Assembly: GCA_017647145.1 (NCBI GenBank)
Contig: JAGCLD010000016.1
Span: 1-64,000 of the forward strand
Reading direction: 5' to 3'
Length of the DNA stretch: 64,000 bases
Origin: Paludibacteraceae bacterium
Lineage (GTDB): Bacteria; Bacteroidota; Bacteroidia; Bacteroidales; Paludibacteraceae
The notes beneath the pieces are model-generated. The model was not told where the DNA came from. It saw only the letters and a list, made by a program, of their open reading frames with translations, and ran no database searches. This document shows, piece by piece, positions 53,010-62,965 of this stretch (position 1 is its first letter; each line of letters starts with the position of its first letter). A program made the translations under genes and the position numbers.

Positions 53010-53580
53010 ATAACTCTCTCATATACAAGTAGTAACCGCACTATCGCCCTTTAAGTAGCGTAGCGAAGCCTTTAAGATATCACTACAACCGAGCACATAG
53101 CGATAAATTTATATATTCTATTCGCTACACAAACAAGCATATCTCTCTCCCACACAAACACTAACCACACTGTCGCCTTTTAGGGGGCGTAGCGGGGGGG
53201 GTAACATTAGAGTGGGTTTAGCGCCTCGACACGACGGAGTCCCGAGCGTAGCGGAGGGGGATAACCCCAGCGAGGTCCATAGCGCAGCTCTTATGAACGT
53301 AATGCTGTAGGGAAAAGTGCGAGTAAGCGAAAGCAGAATCAAGTTCGCTTAAATTATGCTGAGCGTGAGCACTTTATATAAACGGCGTGCCGTGTCCGCC
53401 AATTATATTATTAGATTTATTAGATTCGCTATTTACTTATTTACTCTCGGACACGGCACGCCGTGTCCCTACTTCCCACTACTTTCCCCTACTTTCTCCC
53501 CAGCCCCAAGCCTCCTACCAAACACCTATCATCTCCGCGACCATCTCGCAACCACTACCTAGGATATAGATACAAAACAG

Positions 53581-53635
53581 ATAGGAACTAGATAGGAACT
53601 AGATAGGAACTAGATAGGAACTAGATAGGAACTAG
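53581..53635. repeat. 11-bp tandem repeat (5 copies)
   Basis: ATAGGAACTAG five times without interruption. It ends 11 bp before the -33 box of the envelope operon promoter. Confidence 0.92.
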
Positions 53636-53646
53636 ATACCATCAGA

Positions 53647-53678
53647 TTTGGTTTACTAAAAAAAAATACCTACCTTTG
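53647..53678 (+). promoter_or_regulatory. Promoter of the envelope operon
   Basis: TTTG (53647-53650), 20-nt spacer, TACCTTTG (53671-53678). The predicted transcript starts near 53684. Confidence 0.8.
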
Positions 53679-53729
53679 TATGTTTATAGTTTACATGTTA
53701 TATACTCTGTATATACCCATCTAATTGAA

Positions 53730-54605
53730 ATGAAAAGAATGATTATGTTTAAGAGGATTTATGTGAGGTATGCTGTAGTGCTAGTGGTGGTGGCGTGCTG
53801 CTCGGCTTGCGAGGTATTCCGACAAAAAACGGAGGGGAAACCCATTGTGGAAGTGTCGGGTAACTTCTTGTATGAGCAGGACTTAAGGAAGGTAATCCCC
53901 CATGGTGTAAACGAGGAGGACAGCACACGCATTGCACAACGCTTCATCAAACGATGGGCAACCGACGTGCTCATGCACGAAGCCGCCAAGAGAAATGTAG
54001 CCAACGAAGCACACATCGAGCGTATGGTAGCCGACTACAAGAAAGACCTCCTGCTGCATGAGTATGAGCGACGAATTGTGGCGGAACGCCTGAACAGAGA
54101 TGTAAGCGAAGAAGAACTCACCGAATTCTACGAACAATATGCCACCTCCATGCGCCTGACAGAAGCCATTGTCAAAGGGCTGCTGATTGTGTTGCCCCAC
54201 CAGGCTCCTCACATGGACGAGGTGAAAAAGTGGGTCAACCAACCGGACTCTGACGCTGTGGACAAGATTGAAAAATACGTGGTGCAAAATGCCGTGAGCT
54301 ACGACTATTTCATGGACAGATGGATACCATTCTCTGAGGTAAGACGTCTGTTGCCACAAGCGGTGGAACAGGCTGACGACTTCCTGAAAACGCATAACGG
54401 ATTCGTGCAGTTCTCCGACTCGCTGAAAACAGGTCTGCTTTTCCTCAAAGAAAGCAAACTCACCGGCGAAGTACGCCCCTACGACTATGCCCGAGAGGAA
54501 ATAAAAGAATTGCTCATCAACCGAAGAAAAGTGGAATTGGTACAGAAATTGGAACAAGACATCTACGAAGAGGCCATGCAAAACGGAGACATCGTGTTGT
54601 GGTAG
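53730..54605 (+). CDS. SurA/PpiC-like periplasmic lipoprotein chaperone
   Basis: 291 residues from MKRMIMFKRIYV, though Met3 or Met6 could also start; the ATG at 53676 lies within the promoter and is excluded. Lipobox CSAC follows the hydrophobic core. The body is helical with SurA-N features (EVSGNFLYEQDLRKVIP, RFIKRWATDVLMHEAAKR). A canonical parvulin catalytic domain is not evident, so it looks like a chaperone-only member. It stands first in an operon with a full SurA-type isomerase, suggesting a pair that escorts outer membrane proteins. Confidence 0.78.
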   Translation: MKRMIMFKRIYVRYAVVLVVVACCSACEVFRQKTEGKPIVEVSGNFLYEQDLRKVIPHGVNEEDSTRIAQRFIKRWATDVLMHEAAKRNVANEAHIERMVADYKKDLLLHEYERRIVAERLNRDVSEEELTEFYEQYATSMRLTEAIVKGLLIVLPHQAPHMDEVKKWVNQPDSDAVDKIEKYVVQNAVSYDYFMDRWIPFSEVRRLLPQAVEQADDFLKTHNGFVQFSDSLKTGLLFLKESKLTGEVRPYDYAREEIKELLINRRKVELVQKLEQDIYEEAMQNGDIVLW

Positions 54606-54683
54606 TGCCCACCGTAGCGTATGCCTAAAACATAAAACAAGATAAATCAGCTTTTAAGAACAAAACACATAAGAATACCAACA

Positions 54684-56051
54684 ATGAGAACAGTAAATCT
54701 GTGGACCAAAAGAGTGCTAACTGCCTGCGCCGCCCTACTCTGCTTAGCCGGAGTTTCTGCACAGGACAATGTAATCGACGAAGTGATATGGGTAGTGGGT
54801 GACGAAGCCATATTGCGATCTGAGGTGGAAGAACAACGCCTGAGAAACCAATACGAGGGCGTCAGAATAGACGGCGACCCATATTGCGTCATACCGGAGC
54901 AAATCGCCCTGCAAAAACTGTATTTACACCAAGCTGAGCTGGACAGTGTAGTGGCTAACGAAAACACAGTGAACACGCAAGTGGAAATGAGACTCAACTA
55001 CTTCATCACGCAAATTGGCTCTAAAGAGAAAATGGAGGAATACTTCCGCAAACCGATGGCGGAAATCAGGGAGGATATGTATGAACTGGTGCACAACCAA
55101 ATGGTCATACAGCAAATGCAACAAGAACTGGTGAGCGGACTGAAATCGACTCCTGCTGAGATAGCCAAATTCTATGAGCAACTGCCTGCCGACAGCATTC
55201 CCCTAATCCCTACACAAGTGGAAGTGCAGCTTATCACCATCGAACCTCCCGTACCTCAAGAGGAGATCGACCGTATCAAGGAACGATTACGCGGATTTGC
55301 CGAACGCGTAAACAATGGTTCATCAAGCTTCTCCATGTTGGCACGTCTCTACTCGGAAGACACACAGAGCGCCACAAGAGGAGGTGAACTGGGCTTTGTC
55401 GGAAAAGGACAATTAGTACCGGAGTTTGCAGCCGTAGCCTTTGCACTCACTAATCCTAACCATGTGTCACGCGTGGTGGAAACAGAGTTTGGTTATCACA
55501 TCATCCAATTGATTGAACGCCGAGGCGACCGCGTGAACTGCCGACACATATTGCTCAGACCTCGCGCTTCCGCGAGTGACAAGGAAAAGGCCAGCAACTT
55601 GCTGGACTCAGTGGCAACACTGGTGAGAACGGAAAAAATCACCTATGACCAGGCCGCCATGATCTACTCGCAAGATAAAAACACCGTGATGAATGCCGGA
55701 CTGATGAGCAACCCCAACACAGGCACATCGAAGTTTGAGTATCAAGACTTGCCACAAGAAGTGGCAAAGGTGGTGTATGGCATGAAGGTGGGCGAAATAT
55801 CCGAACCTTTCACCATGATGGACCCTGCCAAAAACAAGGAAGTGTGCGTGCTGGTAAAACTCAAATCGAGAACCGAAACACACAAAGCTAATCTGAAAGA
55901 CGACTACCAGGTAATCAAACAATACATGGAAGAGCAACGCAACCAAGCCTTCCTGGATGAGTGGATCAAACAAAAACAAGCCGACACATACATAGACATC
56001 GCACCGGAATGGAAGAATTGTGATTTCCAATATCCGGGATGGGTAAAGTAA
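54684..56051 (+). CDS. SurA-like peptidyl-prolyl cis-trans isomerase
   Basis: 455 residues. A signal peptide ends near residue 27 (GVSAQ). The SurA N-terminal domain (about 28-170) contains DEVIWVVGDEAILRSEVEEQ. Two rotamase (PpiC) domains follow, about 176-280 (ARLYSEDTQSATRGGELGFV and VVETEFGYHIIQLIERR) and about 286-395 (CRHILLRPRASASDKEKA). It folds outer membrane proteins in the periplasm. It sits 4 nt before the OstA-like gene. Confidence 0.92.
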   Translation: MRTVNLWTKRVLTACAALLCLAGVSAQDNVIDEVIWVVGDEAILRSEVEEQRLRNQYEGVRIDGDPYCVIPEQIALQKLYLHQAELDSVVANENTVNTQVEMRLNYFITQIGSKEKMEEYFRKPMAEIREDMYELVHNQMVIQQMQQELVSGLKSTPAEIAKFYEQLPADSIPLIPTQVEVQLITIEPPVPQEEIDRIKERLRGFAERVNNGSSSFSMLARLYSEDTQSATRGGELGFVGKGQLVPEFAAVAFALTNPNHVSRVVETEFGYHIIQLIERRGDRVNCRHILLRPRASASDKEKASNLLDSVATLVRTEKITYDQAAMIYSQDKNTVMNAGLMSNPNTGTSKFEYQDLPQEVAKVVYGMKVGEISEPFTMMDPAKNKEVCVLVKLKSRTETHKANLKDDYQVIKQYMEEQRNQAFLDEWIKQKQADTYIDIAPEWKNCDFQYPGWVK

Positions 56052-56055
56052 AAGG

Positions 56056-57699
56056 ATGAGAAAAATCGTGAAATACGGACTGTGCGCACTCCTACTCAGT
56101 GTGGGACTGATGATGACATGGGCACAAGACCCTGAACCTCAGAAGCAAAACAAAGTGACCTTGGTGTATCTGGAACATTCGGAAACGCTCTCCTTTGATG
56201 AGGCCAACCTTCCGGAAACGCAGGTACTCAGAGGGAACGTGCGCTTCCGACACGACAGTGCCCTACTCTATTGCGATAGTGCCTACTTCTATGAAAAAAG
56301 AAACTCCCTTGACGCCTTCGGACGTGTGCGCATAGTGCAAGGCGACACATTGGTAGGACACGGAGACAAACTCTACTATGACGGCAACAGAAAGATGGCA
56401 CGCTTCAGAAGAAACGTGCGTCTGGAAGATGGGAGAATGACGCTCTACACGGATAGTCTGAACTACGACCGACTGAACGACATCGCCTACTACTACTCGG
56501 GAGGACGTGTGTGCGACAGCCTAAACACCTTGACTTCGGTATGGGGACAGTATGTGCCCGCCACAAAGAAAGCGTCTTTCAAAAACAATGTCAGATTGGT
56601 CAATCCTGATTTCACCTTGATGTCTGACACACTGAACTATCACACACAGACAAATGTGGCCGACATAGTGGGTCCCACCAAGATGATTTACAAGGAGGAA
56701 ACCACAATCTACTCCACCAAGGGATGGTACAACACCCAAAACGACCAAACTTCACTACTCAAGCGCTCACTTATTGAGCAGAATGATGGCAAGACAATGA
56801 CGGGTGACTCCATCTTCTATGACCAAAAGGAAGGATGGGGAGAGATGTTTGGAGCCATGCAACTGACCGACTCTGCGCAAATGGTGACTCTGAGCGGAAA
56901 TTATGGCTACTATAACGAAGAGACTGAGTATGGATGGGCCACGGATAGCGCATTGATGGTGGACTGGTCATCGAAAGACACTATGTATATGCACGCCGAC
57001 AGTATGTTTATGCTCAAAGACACTCTGGGACAAATGATGAGGGCCTACCGACACGTGCGCATCTACCGAAATGACATGCAAGCCATCTGCGACTCAATGG
57101 TCTATACAGAGCATGACTCCACGATACGACTGTTCCATCAACCCGTGATGTGGAACGAAGAACAACAAGTGTCAGCCAACTTCATTGAAGTGTTTATAAA
57201 AGACAGCGTTATCGACCGGGCACATCTCGTAGATGCTGCCTTTGTGACACGTGAAGTGGACTCCATTCGATATGACCAAATGTCGGGCAAGGAAATGTAT
57301 GCCTACATGAAAAATGGCGAGATTAATCATGTATCGGTGAGCGGTAATGCCGAAACCGTATTCTTTCCCAAAGAGGATGACGGCACATTGATGGGAGTCA
57401 ATAAAACACAGAGCAGCTATGTGAATGTGTATATGAAAGAGGGTGAAGTGGACAAGGTGGTACTGACTGCGGCCTCTAATGGTACTATGTATCCTATAGA
57501 CCAATTGAGCAAAGAACAAACCCTGCTGAAAGGCTACTTCTGGGCTGAAGAAGAGCGACCCAAAGACAAGATGGACGTGTTCAGACACCCGGGAGAGAAG
57601 GTGCGCACTGATGAATCAGCCCCTGCCATTAGCGACCAAGAAGCAAAGGCACTCAACAAAAAAGAGCGAAACAAGGGAGACAAAGCTAACGAAAACTAA
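56056..57699 (+). CDS. OstA-like/LptA-family protein
   Basis: 547 residues. A signal peptide ends near residue 23 (MTWAQ). The body is a long series of short beta strands of the OstA/LptA jelly-roll type, with recurrent YCDSAYFYEKRNSLDAFGRV-like, LYTDSLNYD and SDTLNYHTQT units. The family forms the periplasmic bridge that carries lipopolysaccharide. Proteins this long, with extended C-terminus, are characteristic of Bacteroidota OstA-like proteins. The last 40 residues are charged and probably unstructured. Confidence 0.88.
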   Translation: MRKIVKYGLCALLLSVGLMMTWAQDPEPQKQNKVTLVYLEHSETLSFDEANLPETQVLRGNVRFRHDSALLYCDSAYFYEKRNSLDAFGRVRIVQGDTLVGHGDKLYYDGNRKMARFRRNVRLEDGRMTLYTDSLNYDRLNDIAYYYSGGRVCDSLNTLTSVWGQYVPATKKASFKNNVRLVNPDFTLMSDTLNYHTQTNVADIVGPTKMIYKEETTIYSTKGWYNTQNDQTSLLKRSLIEQNDGKTMTGDSIFYDQKEGWGEMFGAMQLTDSAQMVTLSGNYGYYNEETEYGWATDSALMVDWSSKDTMYMHADSMFMLKDTLGQMMRAYRHVRIYRNDMQAICDSMVYTEHDSTIRLFHQPVMWNEEQQVSANFIEVFIKDSVIDRAHLVDAAFVTREVDSIRYDQMSGKEMYAYMKNGEINHVSVSGNAETVFFPKEDDGTLMGVNKTQSSYVNVYMKEGEVDKVVLTAASNGTMYPIDQLSKEQTLLKGYFWAEEERPKDKMDVFRHPGEKVRTDESAPAISDQEAKALNKKERNKGDKANEN

Positions 57700-57765
57700 A
57701 AACGTGCAGGAATAAAAAGGCATTTATGCACGCAAACATAAAACAAAGATTAAGATCATAAAGAC

Positions 57766-58473
57766 ATGAACAAAAGACTATTTTGCAGCTTAGCAGCATG
57801 CTTGTGTATAACCATGATGAGTTTCGGACAGGTAGGTGTGCAACTGGGATTCAATCAATCCATCGAACGTAACAAGATTGGCAGCGAAGGTAAATTCAAC
57901 TCACAACCTGCCATGAATGGGGTTAAAGTGGGAGTGTTTTATGACCATACATTCAAGTATGGCTTGGGCCTATATTACGGAGCCAACTATAGTCTGCTAC
58001 ACAACCAAACGAAATGGAACGGTTTAGGGAACGGATGGTATGAACGCTCTCAAGCCATAATGCACAATCTGGACATACCGCTACACTTCCAATACAAACT
58101 GACCATTGCTAACGACACTTACTTAATGGCCTATGTAGGACCTACCTTTGCATTGGGTCTTGCAGGACAAGAAACCATCAGCACTAAAAATGGTTTACCG
58201 GAAAATAATCCGCTCTTCCAATTTAACAGCACGCAATATGACCTCTACAAAAAGGACAACAACCTCGACGGATTTGCCGACATCCAACGTTTTGACTTGT
58301 TGCTCTCTGTAGGACTGGGCTTGCAATACAAGAACATTCAACTGAAAGGGGGATATGACTTCGGTATGCTCAACCGCTATGGAAATGCATACATGGACGG
58401 CAGCAGATGGTTTGACCGTCGTAACGAATGGAGCATTAAAGTGGCTTATCTGTTTGGCAAATGGAAGTGGTAA
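57766..58473 (+). CDS. Outer membrane beta-barrel protein
   Basis: 235 residues. A signal peptide (about 1-21, SFGQ) is followed by alternating strands such as VGVQLGFNQSIE, LGLYYGANYSLL and LLLSVGLGLQYKNIQL, ending in VAYLFGKWKW with the aromatic terminal residue typical of outer membrane barrels. It fits the beta-barrel family PF13568. Specific role unknown. The gene overlaps the next one by 13 nt. Confidence 0.82.
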   Translation: MNKRLFCSLAACLCITMMSFGQVGVQLGFNQSIERNKIGSEGKFNSQPAMNGVKVGVFYDHTFKYGLGLYYGANYSLLHNQTKWNGLGNGWYERSQAIMHNLDIPLHFQYKLTIANDTYLMAYVGPTFALGLAGQETISTKNGLPENNPLFQFNSTQYDLYKKDNNLDGFADIQRFDLLLSVGLGLQYKNIQLKGGYDFGMLNRYGNAYMDGSRWFDRRNEWSIKVAYLFGKWKW

Positions 58474-58766
58474 ACAACTTGAAATACCCACCACTATGGT
58501 TCTGCTGCATAATGGATGCAGTGGGAATCTTATCAAGTTTGTCCCTATTAACGGAATGGATAGACATCTGCTGGGCACCCATCTCTGCCTATGTATTCTA
58601 CCAAACATTCGGAGGACGAACCGGAAAACTGGGCGCCATGCTCAACTTAGCTGAGGAAGCATTACCCTTTGCTGACTTTCTACCCACCTACACCTTAGCC
58701 TATTTCTATCAACGCCGACAAGCTAAAAAGCAAAAAGGCAATGACACAAGCGAGAAGCTTGCTTAA
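58461..58766 (+). CDS. Small membrane protein of the envelope operon
   Basis: 101 residues. Two hydrophobic stretches (about 11-33 and 35-50), then LGAMLNLAEEALPFADFLPTYTLAYFY and a basic C-terminal tail QRRQAKKQKG. This small protein is conserved in Bacteroidota; its function is unknown. It overlaps the beta-barrel gene by 13 nt, consistent with co-translation, so it is very likely real. Confidence 0.72.
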   Translation: MEVVNNLKYPPLWFCCIMDAVGILSSLSLLTEWIDICWAPISAYVFYQTFGGRTGKLGAMLNLAEEALPFADFLPTYTLAYFYQRRQAKKQKGNDTSEKLA

Positions 58767-58792
58767 AGATAAACAAGAAAAAAGAGACGAAT

Positions 58793-60091
58793 ATGAAGCG
58801 ATTGACTTGGATAGTGCTGTTAATCGGATGTCTGATAAACATCCAAGCACAACGTACCGACAAGAAAGACTATGTAACCATCGTCATGCAACCCAAGCAC
58901 GACGACTGGACCTATAAGCTAAACGAAAAGGTGGAACTAAAAGTGGAGGTAGTGAAACACTACTGCCCGATAAAGGACGTGGAAGTAAGTTATGAGTGGG
59001 GACCTGAGCTCGGGAAGGCACTCCTCAAACAAACGATTCACCTAAAGAAAGAATCGGCCATAGTGACACTACCGGGAGCAAAAGAACCGGGATTTCACAC
59101 CTTTACTGCCTCTGTAAATATAGATGGAAAGGAATACACCAACTACATCAATCTGGCTTTTGAACCGGACAGAATTGAGCCTACCACGCAAATGCCGAAG
59201 GATTTCCACTCATTCTGGAAAGATGCCATCGAAGGTGTGAGAAACCTACCATTTGAAACCCTAATGACACTGCAACCGCAACTGTGCACGCCTCATGCGG
59301 ATGTGTATCACGTGCGTTTTCAGAACACACGAAAAGGTCAATACATCTATGGCATGTTAGCCATACCTAAAGGGGAAGGTCCTTTTCCTGCAGTGCTCAA
59401 AGTGCCGGGAGCGGGAGTGAGACCTTATGCCGGAGAGACCAAGTTCTTCCCACAAGCAGGAGTGATAACGTTAGAGATAGGAATTCACGGCATACCCGTC
59501 AACATGGAGCAACCCTTGTACGACAATCTACGCTACAACGCATTGGCTGACTATAACACTTCACACAACGACGACAGAGATCGCTATTACTACAAGCGTG
59601 TGTACTTGGGTTGTGTAAGGGCGGTGGACTGGCTGTGCACACTTCCACAAGTGGACACAACACGACTCGCCGTGTATGGCGGAAGTCAAGGGGGAGCTCT
59701 ATCCATAGTGACTGCTGCGCTACACGAGAAAATCACATGCCTGTCTGCCAACTATCCTGCTTTATGCGAAATAGCAGGATTTTATCACGGAAGAGCAGGA
59801 GGATGGCCCAAGATTTTTAAGGACAAAGAGGAAGTGGCATTGGCAGAAAAAGTGCGCGTGAGTGAATACTATGATGTGGTAAACTTCGCACGATGTGTGC
59901 GTGTGCCCGGATTCTATTTGTGGGGATATAACGACCAAGTGTGTTGCCCGACATCGGTGTATTCGGCCTACAACGTCATCACGGCTCCCAAAGAACGTTA
60001 TCTCTTTCTGGACGGAGCACACTGGATGCACTCGCAACATCGAGAACAACAAGCAATGTGGCTCATAGACCACCTGACGAAAGGGAAATAA
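58793..60091 (+). CDS. Acetylxylan esterase family protein (CE7-like)
   Basis: 432 residues. A signal peptide ends near residue 20 (INIQAQ). An N-terminal beta-sandwich (about 25-125) precedes an alpha/beta-hydrolase of the acetylxylan esterase/cephalosporin-C deacetylase type: nucleophile Ser in VYGGSQGGAL (about 297), Asp in GYNDQVCCP (about 381), and His in LDGAHWMHSQH (about 410). It would remove acetyl groups from glycans in the periplasm. Lying between envelope-assembly genes is unusual for a polysaccharide-degrading enzyme; the substrate may be a self glycan. Confidence 0.85.
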   Translation: MKRLTWIVLLIGCLINIQAQRTDKKDYVTIVMQPKHDDWTYKLNEKVELKVEVVKHYCPIKDVEVSYEWGPELGKALLKQTIHLKKESAIVTLPGAKEPGFHTFTASVNIDGKEYTNYINLAFEPDRIEPTTQMPKDFHSFWKDAIEGVRNLPFETLMTLQPQLCTPHADVYHVRFQNTRKGQYIYGMLAIPKGEGPFPAVLKVPGAGVRPYAGETKFFPQAGVITLEIGIHGIPVNMEQPLYDNLRYNALADYNTSHNDDRDRYYYKRVYLGCVRAVDWLCTLPQVDTTRLAVYGGSQGGALSIVTAALHEKITCLSANYPALCEIAGFYHGRAGGWPKIFKDKEEVALAEKVRVSEYYDVVNFARCVRVPGFYLWGYNDQVCCPTSVYSAYNVITAPKERYLFLDGAHWMHSQHREQQAMWLIDHLTKGK

Positions 60092-60105
60092 ACGAAGGCA
60101 CTGGA

Positions 60106-61233
60106 ATGAAGTATTTTCTCATAGCCGGAGAGGCTTCTGGAGACATGCATGGTGCACACCTGATGGAAGCACTAAAGCAACAAGACCCAAGCGCACAGTT
60201 TGTAGGGTTGGGAGGAGATCTCATGCAAAGGCAAGGCATGAAACTGCTACAACACTACCGAACAATGGCATATATGGGATTTGTAGCTGTAATACGCCAT
60301 CTACCGCAGGTGATACGCAACATACGCACAGCCCAAAGGGCTTTAACAGAAGAACAACCCGACGCACTAATACTGATTGACTACCCAAGCTTTAACCTAC
60401 GCATGGCGCGTTATGCAAAAGAACATCTCAATTGTCGGGTGTGCTATTACATCTCGCCCAAACTATGGGCATGGAAGGAATATCGCATCAAGGACATACG
60501 ACGCTATGTGGACCAAATGTACACCATCTTCCCTTTTGAAACGGAGTTTTATGCCCGACATAATTATAAGGTGCACTATGTAGGAAACCCCACACAAGAG
60601 ACTGTGGAGCGTCACCTCGCAATCCCTACTGATGAAACAACATTCAGACAGCAACACACACTGGATGAACGACCCATCATTGCCCTGCTGGCTGGAAGCC
60701 GAAAGCAGGAAATTTGTGCTTGCCTGCCCATAATGACACGAGTGACACAAATGTTCCCACACTATCAGGCTGTCATTGCCGGAGCACCGGGCATAGAGAT
60801 GTCGCTATATAAGGAAATAGCGAACGGAGTGAAAGTGGTGAGCGGATGTACCTACGAACTTTTACGCCACGCACACACAGCCGTGGTCAATTCCGGAACC
60901 GCCACATTGGAAACTGCATTGTTTGACCTTCCACAAGTGGTGGTGTATCATGTGATGGGAGGACGCATAGCCTACCTACTCAAAGAGTGGTTTATACACA
61001 CAAAGTACGTATCACTGGTAAACATCATAGCCGGACGTGAAGTAGTGAAAGAACTCATTGCACATCTCTTCACAGAAAACAATCTGCAGAGAGAGTTAGA
61101 ACGACTACTCACTGACGAAGTACACCGAGAAATGGTGCGCAGTGGATATGCCGACCTAAGACGAACTTTAGGACACAAATCTGCAGCAGAGAATGCCGCA
61201 AGGGACATTGTGCACAAGCTGCAAAAGAATTAG
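60106..61233 (+). CDS. lpxB: Lipid A disaccharide synthase
   Basis: 375 residues from MKYFLIAGEASGDMHGAHLM (ATG at 60106), 14 nt after the esterase gene; the longer frame overlaps that gene and is rejected. The LpxB landmarks are MKYFLIAGEASGD, DYPSFNLRMARYAK, YYISPKLWAWKEYRIKDI, GNPTQETV and LAGSRKQEI. It condenses UDP-2,3-diacylglucosamine and lipid X to form the lipid A disaccharide. Its presence shows LPS synthesis in this cell and fits the LptA/LptE-type genes in the window. Confidence 0.96.
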   Translation: MKYFLIAGEASGDMHGAHLMEALKQQDPSAQFVGLGGDLMQRQGMKLLQHYRTMAYMGFVAVIRHLPQVIRNIRTAQRALTEEQPDALILIDYPSFNLRMARYAKEHLNCRVCYYISPKLWAWKEYRIKDIRRYVDQMYTIFPFETEFYARHNYKVHYVGNPTQETVERHLAIPTDETTFRQQHTLDERPIIALLAGSRKQEICACLPIMTRVTQMFPHYQAVIAGAPGIEMSLYKEIANGVKVVSGCTYELLRHAHTAVVNSGTATLETALFDLPQVVVYHVMGGRIAYLLKEWFIHTKYVSLVNIIAGREVVKELIAHLFTENNLQRELERLLTDEVHREMVRSGYADLRRTLGHKSAAENAARDIVHKLQKN

Positions 61234-61294
61234 GACATAGTGTTACACAGAATAAGGAATAAATGATTATCTTCGCAACCAAAACAGAAAAGGT

Positions 61295-62965
61295 ATGAAT
61301 GGAATGAAACGCATAGCAACAATTTGTATTTTACTCATAGCTTGGAGTCTGCTACTCACAGCACAAACCACCGACTATCAACTTTACCCGGTGAAACAAA
61401 GCGAGGGATGGTATCGTGTGAGCAAGAAGTTTGGCTTATCACAGGAAGAACTCCGAGCAGCCAATCCGCAATGTGGCGATGCTCTCCGACTGGGAGACAC
61501 ACTGCGCATACCCACAAAAAACAAGCTTGCAGAAACAGAAACTGCACTCCCTCCAATTGACACTGCGCAATACGTCATTCACACCCTACAACCCAAAGAA
61601 ACACTCTATGGATTGAGCCGTCGATATGGCGTGAGTATGGAAGATATCATCCGATGGAATGGAGATAAAGCAACACGCATGGCCATCGGAACACAACTGC
61701 GCATACAGAAAGCAACGACACAAGCGACGGTTAAACCCACTGTTCAGACAACAGAAAACATCACGGTCGATACGCAAGTGTCCAACACTCCATCTGTTAA
61801 GCCGGAGAATACACAAGAGAAAGCTGCTTATGTATTACCTACATTGGACATACAGCAAGATATGCCGGCATTGCAACCATCTGAACTACCCATCCGCATG
61901 GCATTTCTACTCCCATTTATGCTGGACATGACCGGACAAGATGCTGCCCGCTCACGTTTTGTAGAGTTTTATGAAGGAGCCTTGCTGGCTATAAAGGATG
62001 CCAAAGCACAGGGAGTAAACATAGAGCTACACACATTTGACGTTGAAAAGAGCGACATCAAAGTACAACTCCTACTTCAACAGCCTCAACTAAAACTCAT
62101 GGACGCTATTATCGGACCGGCATATCCGGCGCAAGTGGAGTACATATCTAACTTTGCATTTGACAACAAGATTAACACATTCATTCCCTTCACATCGGAA
62201 GTACCTGCACTGCAAATCAATCCTTATTTATTCCAATTTAACGTACCCTCTAACTACGAGGCGGAATGTCTCACCAATGTACTCATGCAAGAACACCCAA
62301 CCGCCAACTACATCCTGATCAACAATGGCGGAAACGCTTCTTCTTTAGGTAAGAAAGTAGCCAAAGAATTAGAGGCGCATGCCGTAAAGGTAAAGCAGGT
62401 ATCTATAGCTGTGGACGAAGCTGACACATTGCGCCACTACTTGCGTGAAGACATTATGAATGTACTGATTTTCTCTGACAACCGATATGCCTACGCTAAG
62501 CCTTATCTTCAGAAATTAGACAACTGGAGAAGCATGCCTACCGAAGTGGTGGGTGGATACACATGGCAAACGCATGAAGCTGAAATAGGGGTACCTTACT
62601 ATTATTCATCTTTATTCCTGCCATCTGCCGGAACTGCGCGTCGTGAAAGTTATCTGGCTAACTACAGCCACTACTTCATGCATCAGGTATCATCACACCA
62701 TCCGCGCTATGACATGTTGGGATATGACTTGACTAGTTTAATCATTAGCGCTATCAATCAATATGGTGCGGGAGGATTACAAGAGAAGATAGTTGAACTT
62801 CAGTACAGAGGTATTCAATCTGACATATCCTTTGTACGCCCCAATCCAATGGGAGGCTATGTAAATCTGTTGCTCAACATACAACGATACGACAATGGTG
62901 CAACCCATACCCTAAAATCGTTTAAAGGAAACTTTAACTCCGAAACACAGGACATGCCTCAATGA
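61295..62965 (+). CDS. LysM peptidoglycan-binding protein with receptor-like domain
   Basis: 556 residues. A signal peptide ends near residue 24. Two LysM repeats lie at about 29-75 (GWYRVSKKFGLSQEELRAAN) and 91-138 (LYGLSRRYGVSMEDIIRWN). A linker rich in T and Q follows. The C-terminal 350 residues resemble the periplasmic ligand-binding fold of ABC-type receptors (IRMAFLLPFML, AIIGPAYPAQVEYI, NYILINNGGNASSLGKKVAKEL). It probably anchors to peptidoglycan in the periplasm. Ligand unknown. Met4 is a possible later start. Confidence 0.87.
   Translation: MNGMKRIATICILLIAWSLLLTAQTTDYQLYPVKQSEGWYRVSKKFGLSQEELRAANPQCGDALRLGDTLRIPTKNKLAETETALPPIDTAQYVIHTLQPKETLYGLSRRYGVSMEDIIRWNGDKATRMAIGTQLRIQKATTQATVKPTVQTTENITVDTQVSNTPSVKPENTQEKAAYVLPTLDIQQDMPALQPSELPIRMAFLLPFMLDMTGQDAARSRFVEFYEGALLAIKDAKAQGVNIELHTFDVEKSDIKVQLLLQQPQLKLMDAIIGPAYPAQVEYISNFAFDNKINTFIPFTSEVPALQINPYLFQFNVPSNYEAECLTNVLMQEHPTANYILINNGGNASSLGKKVAKELEAHAVKVKQVSIAVDEADTLRHYLREDIMNVLIFSDNRYAYAKPYLQKLDNWRSMPTEVVGGYTWQTHEAEIGVPYYYSSLFLPSAGTARRESYLANYSHYFMHQVSSHHPRYDMLGYDLTSLIISAINQYGAGGLQEKIVELQYRGIQSDISFVRPNPMGGYVNLLLNIQRYDNGATHTLKSFKGNFNSETQDMPQ

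Larger units (their letters stand above)
52887..53646. repeat. Gene-free repeat region before the envelope operon
   Basis: About 760 nt with no supported gene. It holds the mini-hairpin array C (52918-53009), a pair of diverged direct repeats (about 53036-53070 and 53162-53197, both reading ACT(A/G)TCGCC(C)TTT then GCGTAGCG), a CGACACGACGGAGTCCCGAGCG piece, a copy pair of GGACACGGCACGCCGTGTCC-like sequence (53385-53470), and the 11-bp array (53581-53635). Confidence 0.55.

Noticed and set aside
59941-60105. N-terminal extension of LpxB by 55 residues
   Set aside because: It overlaps the end of the esterase gene in another frame, and LpxB proteins begin at MKYFLIAGEASGD; the ATG at 60106 is taken.
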